Source: JAFGBI01 sp964454025 (GTDB lineage Bacteria > Myxococcota_A > Polyangia > Polyangiales > Polyangiaceae). From it: 64,000 bases of DNA. Made by a program: the position numbers and the translations under genes. The notes below the pieces were generated by a model. The model had not been told where the DNA came from. It saw nothing but the letters and a program-made list of their open reading frames with translations, and made no database searches. Shown here piece by piece: positions 8,644-16,649 of this stretch. Numbering within the stretch: position 1 is the stretch's first letter; every line of letters begins with the position of its first letter. Location: the NCBI GenBank assembly GCA_964454025.1, contig CAYVRP010000016.1:1-64000 (forward strand). The letters are read 5' to 3'.

Positions 8644-9053
8644 GCCAGCACCCCATCGAGCCCCCGCGCCACCCGCACACCCTGGCGCTCGCCCTGGCGG
8701 TCACCGCGCTCGGCGCCTCGCTCGGCGCCTGCAAGGCCCCGCCCGAGGAGGCGCTCCCCGCAGAGCTCAAGCTCCCGGGTGCCGACGCGCCGAGCCCAGG
8801 CGCGGCGGCGCAGGACAAGCTCCGGCCGGGCACGGTCCGACAGGACAAGGTCGAGCCGGCGGGGACCGTGCAGCACAAGTGGCAGCCGGGCGCGGCCACG
8901 CAGATCAAGGTCGAGCCGGCGGGGACCGCGCAGGACAAGTGGCAGCCGGGCGTGGCCACGCAGATCAAGGTCGAGCCGGCGGGGACCGTGCAGCACAAGT
9001 GGCAGCCGGGTGCGGCCACGCAGATTAAGCACGAGGTGGTCGGCGAGAAGTAG
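8640..9053 (+). CDS. lipoprotein with three 20-residue repeats
   Basis: A 137-residue predicted lipoprotein. The hydrophobic segment near residues 15-30 ends in a lipobox-like SLGAC, giving a lipidated Cys. A short linker is followed by three almost identical 20-residue repeats built around KVEPAGT and KWQPGAATQI, and a short charged end. The repeats are polar, Gln/Lys/Pro-rich and lack Cys, so they probably form an extended stalk rather than an enzyme. The start ATG overlaps the TGA of the Cys-cluster gene, which ties the two together in expression. I recognise no family. Confidence 0.82.
   Translation: MSQHPIEPPRHPHTLALALAVTALGASLGACKAPPEEALPAELKLPGADAPSPGAAAQDKLRPGTVRQDKVEPAGTVQHKWQPGAATQIKVEPAGTAQDKWQPGVATQIKVEPAGTVQHKWQPGAATQIKHEVVGEK
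8847..9026 (+). repeat. 60-bp in-frame tandem repeat, three copies
   Basis: Three consecutive 60-base units at 8847-8906, 8907-8966 and 8967-9026, differing at only a few positions (for example GTGCAGCAC versus GCGCAGGAC). A diverged partial unit precedes them. Copy number of such repeats often varies between strains because of slippage or recombination. Confidence 0.95.
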
Positions 9054-9114
9054 CGGCCGAGCCGGTCGGCGGGGGGAGCGGCGCGGCCGCCCGCGACCCG
9101 CGCGCCGCCGTCGC

Positions 9115-10515
9115 TCAGCGGACCACCGGCACGGCGCCCGTCTGGCAGCCGAACACGACGGCGAGGCGCGCGTCGCGGCCATTCCGTATGAGGTCGCAGG
9201 TGAGCCCGCAGATCTCGATCGCCGTGCGGGTGGCGTCGGTGAAGCGCCAGCCGCGGTCGCAGGGTTCACCCTCGCTCTGGAGCAGGAGGGAGTAGCCGCC
9301 GGCGCCGTCATCGTAGACCAGGTTGGTCAGGTTCGGGTCGACGACGAGCGAGGGCTCGGGGGGCGCCGGGACCGCGTAGTCGCAGGAGATCATCGTCTGG
9401 GCGATGGCGCCGAGCGCGCTCACCAGCGACCCGGCGAAGTCGCCGGAGGCGGTGAGGTCGTAGTGGCAGTAGCTACCGCGCGCGGTGAGCACCGAGGGCT
9501 CGACCGAGCCGTCCACCGTCCCTGACGTGGGCACGCACCCCGGGGGCTGCTCGGTGCGCCCGGCCAGCGCGAGCTGGGAGAGCATGTAGAGCGGGTCGTA
9601 GGTGGCGTTCTGGGTCTGCTCGCTGCCGAGCACGCCCACGACGAAGGTCCGCACCCCCGCCGCCGCCCCCTCCTCACGGACGATCTCGATCTCGCGATCG
9701 TACTCGGCCCGGGTGATCGGGTTGGTGTAGGTGCATCCGTCGCTCTCGACGGTCGGCACGCCGTCGGTGATGACGACGACATAGCGGGGGCTCGGCTCGT
9801 AGCCGGGCGGCGGGACCCAGGCTACCAGCTCCGCGAGTCCGGCGCGCCAGGCGGCGAGGGTCGGCGTCGCGCCCTGCACGTTGTCGGGAGCGTTGGTGTC
9901 GGCCTGGGGCCGGCGGCGCTGGATGGACGCGGTGACGGCCGCCTTCTGAGCGGCGTCCAGGATCCCGATCGGCACCGACTGGTCGGGCTCGAAGCAGCCG
10001 TCGTCCGGCTTGCGGTAGTATGACAACCCGACCACCCAGTCCGCCGGGAGGTCAGCGAACACGCCGGGCAGCACCCGCTGCATCTCGTCCCAGCGCGACG
10101 CCTCGTGGGACGGATCGTCGGGGTAGGCGGGCAGATCCGCCATCGAGCCCGTCACGTCGATCACGAACTCGAGGACCGGGGGACCGTTCCCCTCGGGCTC
10201 GGCCGACCAGCCCGCGCAGTTGGACTTCGAGCTGGTGAAGGCGGCGGCCTCCTCGGCCGTGATCCCGAGCAGTCCATCCGGCGTCGACTCGGCGTAGACG
10301 CTCGGGCTGGCGCCGCCCGTCTCGTCAATGGCGGGCTGGAGCCTCGGGGGGGCGCCGCCGGTGGCGGCGCCGAGGTCGTCGCCGGCGGTGCCACCGAGGC
10401 CGCTGCCATTGGCCGCTGGCACCTCCCCGTCGTTTTCGGGCTCGTTCGACGAGCATCCCGCCGTCCAGGCGACGGCGCTGGTAGCGAGCAGACGCGTCCA
10501 CCTCAGACCCTGCAT
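9115..10515 (-). CDS. von Willebrand factor A domain lipoprotein
   Basis: A 466-residue lipoprotein. Signal peptide and lipobox WTAGC sit at residues 12-23, followed by a Gly/Asn/Glu-rich linker to about residue 100. A vWA domain then runs to about 350, with the metal-site motif DVTGSMAD (D-x-T-x-S form) and ITDGVPT as the later motif. About ten Cys residues scattered after the linker suggest disulphides in the extracytoplasmic space. vWA domains bind protein partners through a divalent metal, so an adhesion or envelope-assembly role is likely. The start is the ATG at 10515 rather than an upstream in-frame GTG, because a near-perfect ribosome binding site precedes it by nine bases. Confidence 0.93.
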   Translation of the reverse strand: MQGLRWTRLLATSAVAWTAGCSSNEPENDGEVPAANGSGLGGTAGDDLGAATGGAPPRLQPAIDETGGASPSVYAESTPDGLLGITAEEAAAFTSSKSNCAGWSAEPEGNGPPVLEFVIDVTGSMADLPAYPDDPSHEASRWDEMQRVLPGVFADLPADWVVGLSYYRKPDDGCFEPDQSVPIGILDAAQKAAVTASIQRRRPQADTNAPDNVQGATPTLAAWRAGLAELVAWVPPPGYEPSPRYVVVITDGVPTVESDGCTYTNPITRAEYDREIEIVREEGAAAGVRTFVVGVLGSEQTQNATYDPLYMLSQLALAGRTEQPPGCVPTSGTVDGSVEPSVLTARGSYCHYDLTASGDFAGSLVSALGAIAQTMISCDYAVPAPPEPSLVVDPNLTNLVYDDGAGGYSLLLQSEGEPCDRGWRFTDATRTAIEICGLTCDLIRNGRDARLAVVFGCQTGAVPVVR

Positions 10516-10524
10516 GGGAGCCGA

Positions 10525-10532
10525 CCTCCTTT
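10525..10532 (-). promoter_or_regulatory. strong ribosome binding site
   Basis: Read on the minus strand this is AAAGGAGG, nine bases before the ATG at 10515. It is one of the best Shine-Dalgarno matches in the window and fixes the start of the vWA lipoprotein. Confidence 0.85.
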
Positions 10533-10744
10533 CGCCGTGGCCGGGTCCCAACGGAAGCCGGGGCGGCGCCGCTGCCGAGACAGGGGGTAGTGACGCGAGC
10601 CCGGTCCGCCGGATCCGGCGGCGCGCACTTTCTTCGTCTTGGCTTCCCAGGCGGCGAGGGTTTCGTCAGGCCTCGCCTCCGGGGTCGGGGCGCAGTCCGC
10701 GGTGGGCGGCGCGAGCCCGCGCAGCGCGCGCCGCCAGCGCTCGC

Positions 10745-11095
10745 TCAACCGAAGGTCTGCCCCGCGTACCCCCAGAGCGCGCCGTCGACGTCGGTGAACT
10801 CGAGGTAGATCCGGGCCTGGGGCACCCCGAGCTCCCGCTCGAGGGCCGCGCAGAGCGCCTGGCTGAGCCCGCCGGTGGTGGCGCCGCTGATGCCGCCGAT
10901 GCTCTTGAGCTCGGCGTAGCAGGCAGGCTCGCTGCGGCCCGCGAAGCACATCGCGGCGCCCTCCAGCGTCACCATCACGTAGGCCTCCGGCTTGCCGAGG
11001 AGGCGCGCGACCTCCCGCGAGAGTCGGAGCAGCGCGGCGTCGCGCTCGGCGGAAGAGGAGAGGGGGGCCGAGGTCCGGATGGCGAGCAGGGGCAT
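10745..11095 (-). CDS. MIF-like tautomerase
   Basis: A 116-residue protein of the macrophage migration inhibitory factor family, whose members are small trimeric tautomerases acting on phenylpyruvate or dopachrome-like keto-enols. The match is end to end: the catalytic Pro2 follows the initiator Met (MPLLAIRTSAP), the middle carries the family pattern SEPACYAELKSIGGISG, and the end reads DVDGALWGYAGQTFG, aligning with the DMNAANVGWNNSTFA type C-terminus of animal MIF. The length equals that of MIF. The start is fixed by the need for Pro2. In the cell it should be cytoplasmic. It stands alone upstream of the vWA lipoprotein, 230 bases away, and the context gives no clue to its substrate. Confidence 0.9.
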   Translation of the reverse strand: MPLLAIRTSAPLSSSAERDAALLRLSREVARLLGKPEAYVMVTLEGAAMCFAGRSEPACYAELKSIGGISGATTGGLSQALCAALERELGVPQARIYLEFTDVDGALWGYAGQTFG

Positions 11096-11272
11096 GAAGA
11101 GAGGATCGTCGAGCCAGGGCGGCACCACAAGGGGCGCCGGGGGCCGGTTCCATCCTCGATTGACGCCTCGCGTCGCCGGCCGGGGTTCGGGGGTACGGGA
11201 GCAGGATCGCGGCGAGCGGCGGCGAGCCAGCATGCAGTCGCCGCTCGCCGCGTGGCCCTCCTCCCACCTGGT

Positions 11273-11720
11273 CCCCGCGTGCTCATCGTGCTGGGCGCCG
11301 CGCCCGCCTGGACGCGCGGGATGCTCCGGAGGCTCACCGCCGCGGCGCGCGGGGCTTCACCCTCCTCCACGACCACCCGACCTCCGACCTCGCGTGGCTC
11401 TGCGAGGTGTGGCGGCCGCGCGAGGGTGGTCCTGCAGGCGTCGCGCTGGCGCGGGGCCGCGCGCGCCTTCGGGTCGTGCGCGGTGGTGAGCGTGAACGAC
11501 GACGCCACCGGGGACGGGATCGGCTCGGCGTGCCTCGACGAGGAGGCCGTCGCGCGGCTCGCCGTCGAGCACCTGCTCGGCCACGGGCTCCGGGAACTCA
11601 CGAGCGTTCGCTGCGACGCGAGCCCCTTCGCGGTGGCGTGGGAGCGCGGGTTCGAGCGCACCGCGCGGGCACCCGTCGCGCGGCGCGTCCCGGGCTGGTG
11701 GGCGGCGGCGCCCTCGCCGG
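11273..11720 (+). pseudogene. frameshifted XylR-like (AraC family) regulator remnant
   Basis: Pieces of one protein are spread over two frames. Frame one gives RVLIVLGAAPAWTRGMLRRL, then the sequence continues sensibly only after a frame change as GFTLLHDHPTSDLAWLCEVW, and then returns to frame one for VSVNDDATGDGIGSACLDEE and the following AVARLAVEHLLGHGLRELTS. This order (nucleotide-fold start, linker strand, then D-D-x-x-x-G-R-L-A-x-x-H-L-L) is that of the sugar-binding domain of XylR-type AraC regulators. No matching helix-turn-helix domain follows on this strand before the GH6 gene at 12214. A decayed gene, or an assembly with two indels, would explain it. Confidence 0.6.
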
Positions 11721-12213
11721 AGGTCGCCGCGCGGGCGGCGAACGGGGACCCTGCGAGAACGCGACGGCCCTGCGCTGGACCTCGACCGGGTCCGGTCAGC
11801 GCGGCGCGGCCCCTGCCCCGCCGGCGCCGCCCGCGCCGCCGGGGTCGCGCGCATCGGCGCTGCCCGCGGTCGCCGCGCCGCCGTCGCCGGCTCCGCCGCC
11901 CGGGGTGAGCGCGGTGTCGTCGCCCTCGGAGTACGCCGCGAGCCAGCACAGATCGAAGAGCAGGGGGACCCGGCGCAGCGGAGTCTCCGCAGCAGGGAGG
12001 GGCGCCGCGGCCAGGGGCGCGTCGCGGGGCGGCGGTGAGCTTGCGGCCGCCGCCGGCACGGATCCTCGAGTTGATGGCGTTCTCTTCTCATGTCTGGCGC
12101 CGCCCCGGGTGGTCGGCGCGCCGCCGGTGACGGCCGGGACCGCGGGGCGAGCGGCGCGACCCTCCCCGCCTTCACGAGGTGACTTCCCGGCGGAGTCGAC
12201 GTAAGGGGGCGCC
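11721..12213. other. intergenic stretch without a supported gene
   Basis: Very G+C-rich Ala/Pro/Arg-coding sequence with open frames on both strands but no recognisable protein. A minus-strand segment near 11800-11990 (RRVPLLFDLCWLAAYSEGDD) looks coding-like and may be another remnant. The GH6 gene's ribosome binding site (AAGGGGG) lies at the right end. Confidence 0.5.
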
Positions 12214-13245
12214 ATGCGACGGCTCCTGCCCCTGGTCCTCCTCGCCCTCACCGCTTGCGCCGCCCGGACCAACGCCACGCCGCCCGCGTCCGGCGCGGGG
12301 ACCTCCACCGCTTCTCCGGCGGGCGGTCCGGTGCCCGAGGAGCTCCCGCCGGCGCCGCCGGTCGCCGAGGGCAACCCCTTCGCGGGGGCGAAGCTCTTCG
12401 TCGATCCCTCGTCCCAGGCCGCCGGGCGCGCGCGTCAGGCCACCGGCGCGGAGGCGGCCCTGCTCAAGCTCATCGCCGATCAGCCACAGGCCGACTGGCT
12501 CGGGGAGTGGACCGGCAACGTGGAGGCCGCCGCGCGCCGGATGGTCGAGGCGGCGAACGCCCAGGGCGCGCTGCGGGTCATGATCGCGTACAACGTCCCG
12601 AACCGCGACTGCGGCTCCTACTCGAAGGGTGGCGTCAAGGACGGCTCGGCCTACCGGGAGTGGATCACGGGTCTGGCGCGCGGCATCGGCGACGGCCGCG
12701 CGGTCGTCATCCTCGAGCCGGACGCCCTCGGCCTGCTCACCAAGTGCCTGTCGCCGGCCGATCAAGAGGCGCGCCTCGCCATGATCCGGTACGCGGTCCG
12801 CGCGCTGCGGCAGCGGCCGAACACGGCCGTCTACCTCGACATCGGCCACCCCAACTGGCTCCCCGTCGCCGACGCGGTGAGCCGCCTCGAGGGCGCCGGG
12901 ATCCGCGAGGCCCACGGCTTCTCGCTGAACACCTCGAACTACGTCGCCACCGACAAGAACATCGCCTACGGCAAGGAGATCAGCCAGGCGCTCGGCGGCA
13001 AGGTCCCGTTCGTCATCGACACCAGCCGCAACGGCCTCGGTGAGGCGCCGGACAACGAGTGGTGCAACCCCCGCGGCCGCGGCCTGGGTCATGCCCCCAC
13101 GGCCGAGACCGGCGATCCGCTCGTGCACGCCTTCCTGTGGCTCAAGCGCCCGGGCGAGTCGGACGGCCCCTGCAACGGCGGCCCGCCCGCGGGGCAGTGG
13201 TTCCAGGCGCAGGCGCTGGAGCTCGCGCGCAACGCGCGGCTATAG
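12214..13245 (+). CDS. glycoside hydrolase family 6 lipoprotein (cellulase)
   Basis: A 343-residue surface lipoprotein, predicted to hydrolyse beta-1,4-glucan with inversion. Lipobox LTAC ends at Cys15, then a Thr/Pro/Ala-rich linker to about residue 50. The GH6 domain fills residues 55-340 and shows the family signatures: RDCGSYS (Asp132, assisting acid), ILEPDALG (Asp170, the general acid), YLDIGHPNW near 207-215, VIDTSRNG near 267-274, EWCNPRGRGLG near 282-292 and LKRPGESDG near 310-318. Length suits an endoglucanase-type catalytic domain without a carbohydrate-binding module. It starts at ATG 12214 with AAGGGGG seven bases upstream. It ends head-on with the AraC-type fragment, the two stops forming CTATAG. 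The broken sugar-type regulator upstream and GH30 enzyme downstream suggest plant or microbial polysaccharide use. Confidence 0.95.
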   Translation: MRRLLPLVLLALTACAARTNATPPASGAGTSTASPAGGPVPEELPPAPPVAEGNPFAGAKLFVDPSSQAAGRARQATGAEAALLKLIADQPQADWLGEWTGNVEAAARRMVEAANAQGALRVMIAYNVPNRDCGSYSKGGVKDGSAYREWITGLARGIGDGRAVVILEPDALGLLTKCLSPADQEARLAMIRYAVRALRQRPNTAVYLDIGHPNWLPVADAVSRLEGAGIREAHGFSLNTSNYVATDKNIAYGKEISQALGGKVPFVIDTSRNGLGEAPDNEWCNPRGRGLGHAPTAETGDPLVHAFLWLKRPGESDGPCNGGPPAGQWFQAQALELARNARL

Positions 13246-13698
13246 CGAGCCCGGCGAGCGCCGGCGCTTCCGTGCTCGGGAGCTCCCCGGGCCGAGCAGG
13301 TACTCGCGGGGCGTGGTCCCGACGAGCTCGCGGAACAGGCGGCGAAGCTGGGAGTAGCTGCCGAAGCCGGCGGCGAGCGCGGCCTCGAGCAGGTGGCTGC
13401 CGTCCTGGTCCACCGCGGCGAAGAAGCGATCGAGGCGCAGGCGGCTACGGTACTCGACCAGGGAGACGCCCACCTCGCCCTGGAAGACGCAGAGCAGCCG
13501 GCTCGGACGCTGGCCCAGGCGCTGGCCCAGCGCCTGGCCGTCCAGCTTCGGCTCGTCGCCGCGCAGGGAGAGGGCGCGGCCGACCACCGGGTGGCTCGAC
13601 GGCGCCCAGCCGTGGAACACGCGCGGGCTCCGCGTCTTCGCGCGCTCCCGCAGGTCGAGGAGCGGGCCGACCATGGGGCCGAGCACGGAGAGCCCCAC
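13240..13698 (-). CDS. AraC-type DNA-binding domain protein, probably truncated
   Basis: A 152-residue protein whose second half is an AraC/XylS helix-turn-helix domain: SRLLCVFQGEVGVSLVEYR (first HTH recognition side and linker), RLRLDRF, then EAALAAGFGSYSQLRRLFRE and TTPREYL (second HTH). The family normally has a longer N-terminal sensor domain. Here the same frame continues upstream with coding-like sequence (16 more residues from 13743) but hits a TAG at 13744-13746, another 63 codons further a second TAG at 13936. The gene may therefore be a 5'-truncated remnant that can still make a DNA-binding protein from the GTG at 13698. Its target is unknown; the converging GH6 gene is the nearest candidate. 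Confidence 0.7.
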   Translation of the reverse strand: MGLSVLGPMVGPLLDLRERAKTRSPRVFHGWAPSSHPVVGRALSLRGDEPKLDGQALGQRLGQRPSRLLCVFQGEVGVSLVEYRSRLRLDRFFAAVDQDGSHLLEAALAAGFGSYSQLRRLFRELVGTTPREYLLGPGSSRARKRRRSPGSL

Positions 13699-13746
13699 CT
13701 GCCTGGCCTCGTCGAGCGGCGCCCGCCTGAGCGCGGTGTCGTCCTA

Positions 13747-14511
13747 GCCGAGCGCCGCGGGCCCGCGCCGGCGCGGGCGCGGCGAGACCACGACCCAGCC
13801 GTAGCCGAGCAGCAGGGTCCGATCGGCGACCTGTGCTACCTGGAGGCATTCGGTGAGCAGGGTCCAGCGCGGGGTTCCGGCGGGCACCCGCTGGAGCCGC
13901 CGTCGCTCGTCGGCGGTCCGCGTCGCCCTCGCGGGCTACGGCGAGGACGAGCCAATCGCACGGGACGAGCTCCCGTCGCGCGTCACGCCGGCGGAGTGGA
14001 CCTTCACCATGACTCCTGACCCGCCGTAGCTCCTCGTCCTGATCGTCGATGACGGGGCGGGCGAGGACGCCGCCGCCCCGGGTGGTGCCGGAGCGAGGTC
14101 TGGCGCGAGCTCTTCCACCTGGCCTGGACCCGGGACGATGGCCACCTGGCGCTCCTGCGTCTCGTGCACGGTGCCGACTCGTTGCGCGGGCAGCACCGGC
14201 ACACCCGTTTTCCCCGGGGACGCGACGCCCTGGGACGGGGTAAGGCGGTCGCCGCAGCATCGGCGCTGCGGGAGGTTGGCGGCGCTCGCACTCGGGGTCG
14301 CTGGCCCGCGGCGCCGACTCCTGCGCCACCGCCCCCCATCGGGCTCGATCGTGCGTGGGCGACGCGCACCGCCGGGCCACAGGAGCGAGGATCGAATGAC
14401 GTCGATCCTGGAAAACCGCGCGGCGGATCCCGTCAGTTGTAGGGTGAGGCGCAGGCGAGCAGCATGCCCCCCCGCGCGGAGGCCGCTCGCCTGCACCGCG
14501 CTCTCGCCGTC
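13747..14511 (-). pseudogene. decayed coding-like sequence upstream of the AraC fragment
   Basis: No intact gene is visible over about 760 bases. On the minus strand, 13747-13935 reads in the same frame as the AraC fragment and contains natural-looking sequence (WTLLTECLQVAQVADRTLLL followed by GYGWVVVSPRP), bounded by TAG at 13744 and at 13936. The segment next to it looks coding in another frame (RRELVPCDWLVLAVAREG). Plus-strand piece WRELFHLAWTRDDGHLALLR near 14100-14160 also looks coding-like. This is what remains of one or more genes broken by stops and frameshifts; the original family cannot be named. Confidence 0.4.
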
Positions 14512-14919
14512 ATGTCGAAGGTCACGTGCCAGCGGGGGAACCACCCCGGGCGCGCCGTCTGCCTGGTGCACGGGCAGGCGACGCTGCGTTACCTGACGCA
14601 GGCCGTCGAGCGCTCGCTCCAGCTCTGCCCCGGTGGGCTCCTGCTCTGGAGCGTGGTCGACGGCGATCTGACGCGGCTCTCGCTCGATCACCTGGGCGAG
14701 GTCGTCGAGCGGGCGCTCCTCGGCCCGCGCTCGCCGCGACGCTGGGCGATCCTCGCCGAGCCCGGCCCCACCCTCGCGGCCGCCCGCCTGCTCGAACGGC
14801 TGGCGGAGGAGCGGGGCGCGCGCGGCTGCCTGCGCGCCTTCCCCCGCCGGGGCGCCGCCCTCGCGTGGCTCGGGATCCGCGAGCTCCCGACGCCCCCCTC
14901 GCCCCCCAACGTGGTGTAG
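14512..14919 (+). CDS. hypothetical protein, SpoIIAA-like fold possible
   Basis: A 135-residue protein without signal peptide. Residues 20-75 alternate strands and helices (CLVHGQATLRYLTQAVER), and the end reads FPRRGAALAWLGI, a pattern typical of the last helix of SpoIIAA/STAS-like proteins in myxobacteria, where the sequence usually ends in an x-x-A-L-A-W-L-G helix. This is a fold-level guess only. Start chosen at the ATG at 14512; another ATG 48 bases earlier (14464) is in frame but adds Arg/Ala-rich sequence. The gene lies alone 81 bases before the GH30 gene and could share a promoter with it. Confidence 0.65.
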   Translation: MSKVTCQRGNHPGRAVCLVHGQATLRYLTQAVERSLQLCPGGLLLWSVVDGDLTRLSLDHLGEVVERALLGPRSPRRWAILAEPGPTLAAARLLERLAEERGARGCLRAFPRRGAALAWLGIRELPTPPSPPNVV

Positions 14920-14999
14920 GTACGGCTCCCCCGCGGCGGCCGGGCGTCCGCTCGATCCCGCGCTGTCCTCGCGCGGCGGTCACCGGTAAGGTCGGCCCC

Positions 15000-16475
15000 G
15001 TGAAGCACCCTCCGCTCCTGGGCGTCCTGTTGGGGATCCTCGCGCTGGCCTGCGGGGGCACGCGCGCGTCAGGGCACGGCGTGGCCACCGCCCCCGCCGC
15101 CCCCGTCACCGCTCCTGGGGGGCCGACCGCGCCGCTCCCCGCCGCGAGCTGCGTGCTCACGACGCCCGCGACGCCGTTCGCGCGGAGCACGATCCCGGCC
15201 GAGTCCGCCGGCGGTGGCGCGGACGTCACCGTGGACGAGGCGCGACCGGCGCAGGTCATCGACGCCTTCGGCGGCGCGTTCAACGAGCAGGGGTGGGACG
15301 CCCTCTCCGTGCTCGACGAGACGACGCGCGCGGCGGCGCTGCGGCTGCTCTTCGACGCCCGCGAGGGCCTCGCCCTGGACTGGTGTCGGACGCCCATCGG
15401 CGCCAGCGACTACGCGATGAGCCGCTACACACTGAACGAGACTCCCGGCGACATCGAGATGGCGCACTTCTCCGTGGCGCGGGACGAAGAGCGGCTCATC
15501 CCCTTCATCCGCGCCGCGCTCGCCGTGCGTCCGGATCTGAAGCTGTGGGGCTCGGCCTGGACCCCGCCGACCTGGATGAAGACCAACCGCGACTTCGACG
15601 GCGGCGCGATGCGCGACGAGCCGGCGATCTACGCGGCCTACGCGCGCTATCTGCTGAAGTTCGTGGAGGCGTACCGCGCGCGCGGCATCGACGTCACCAT
15701 GGTCGTCCCGCAGAACGAGCCCGGGCAGCTCACCCACTACCCGAGCGCCGACTGGCGGCCGGCCCAGTACGTGACCTTCCTCCGCGACCACCTGGGGCCG
15801 CTGCTGCGCGCGCGGTCGCCGGCGACCCGGATCTTCGTCGGCACCATCAACCGCGCCGACTGGGACGTGGCGTCGGTGCTGGGGGACCCGGGAGTCTCGC
15901 CCTTCGTCTCCGGCGTGGCGCTCCAGTGGGGCGGACTCGCGCAACTCCCCCGTATCCGCGCCGCGTTCCCGGCGCTCTACGTCATGCAGTCCGAGACGGA
16001 GTGCGGCAACCACCACTGGGAGCCGGGCTTCGATCCGGAGCGCCCCCCGAACGACTTTGCCTACGCCGCCCACACGTGGCGCAAGATCCGCGACTACCTG
16101 GGGGGCGGGGCGTCGAGCTACATGCTCTGGAACTTCGTGCTCGACGAGCAGGGCAAGAACCTCGACTCTCGGCGCCCCTGGCCGCAGAACGCCGCGCTCG
16201 TGGTCGACCGAGCGACCCGCGAGCTCCGGATCACGCCCATGTACTGGGCTACCCGCCACTACTCGGCGCTCGTGGAGCGTGGCGCTCGCCTCGTCGCGAC
16301 GGAGGGCGCGTACCCGGACCGGATCGCCTTCGTCAACCCCGACGGCGACCTCGTCGTCGAGCTGATGAACGCCGCGGAGCGCCCCGTGGCGCTCACCGTG
16401 GCCGCGCGCGGTCGCGCCCACCGCGTCACCCTGCCGTCGCGGAGCTTCGCGAGCTTGCTGCTGTCGCCGGGATAG
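15000..16475 (+). CDS. glycoside hydrolase family 30 lipoprotein
   Basis: A 491-residue secreted lipoprotein of the GH30 clan-A family (glucosylceramidase, beta-1,6-glucanase or xylanase types; retaining mechanism). Signal peptide with lipobox LALAC ends at Cys18. A Thr/Ala/Pro linker runs to about 50. The TIM barrel starts at IDAFGGAFNEQGWDAL (near 87-102), has the conserved TPIGASDYAMS near 131-141, WTPPTWMKTN near 187-196, the acid/base Glu240 in VVPQNEPGQ and the nucleophile region VMQSETECG (Glu332). The last 80 residues give the beta-sandwich that packs on the barrel. Start is GTG at 15000; the frame is open further upstream but is then the shadow of the previous gene. Substrate within GH30 cannot be told by eye. 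It is a partner to the GH6 enzyme in this neighbourhood. Confidence 0.94.
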   Translation: MKHPPLLGVLLGILALACGGTRASGHGVATAPAAPVTAPGGPTAPLPAASCVLTTPATPFARSTIPAESAGGGADVTVDEARPAQVIDAFGGAFNEQGWDALSVLDETTRAAALRLLFDAREGLALDWCRTPIGASDYAMSRYTLNETPGDIEMAHFSVARDEERLIPFIRAALAVRPDLKLWGSAWTPPTWMKTNRDFDGGAMRDEPAIYAAYARYLLKFVEAYRARGIDVTMVVPQNEPGQLTHYPSADWRPAQYVTFLRDHLGPLLRARSPATRIFVGTINRADWDVASVLGDPGVSPFVSGVALQWGGLAQLPRIRAAFPALYVMQSETECGNHHWEPGFDPERPPNDFAYAAHTWRKIRDYLGGGASSYMLWNFVLDEQGKNLDSRRPWPQNAALVVDRATRELRITPMYWATRHYSALVERGARLVATEGAYPDRIAFVNPDGDLVVELMNAAERPVALTVAARGRAHRVTLPSRSFASLLLSPG

Positions 16476-16649
16476 GCGCGTGCTCGCGCGGCCGGTGCGC
16501 CTCACCCACGCTCGACTGGGCGACCTCGTTCCGCCATTCGACCGCCCCCGGGTTCAGGGCGCGTCTCGGCGGAAGCCCGCAGCGCCCCGCGATGGGCCGC
16601 GCCCTGAGCCGAAACCGCGCCTTGGTGGCCCTCCATCGGGCGAGGAGCG

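Noticed and set aside
8847..9026. CRISPR-like array
   Set aside because: The repeats are adjacent with no spacers and are in frame inside a lipoprotein gene.
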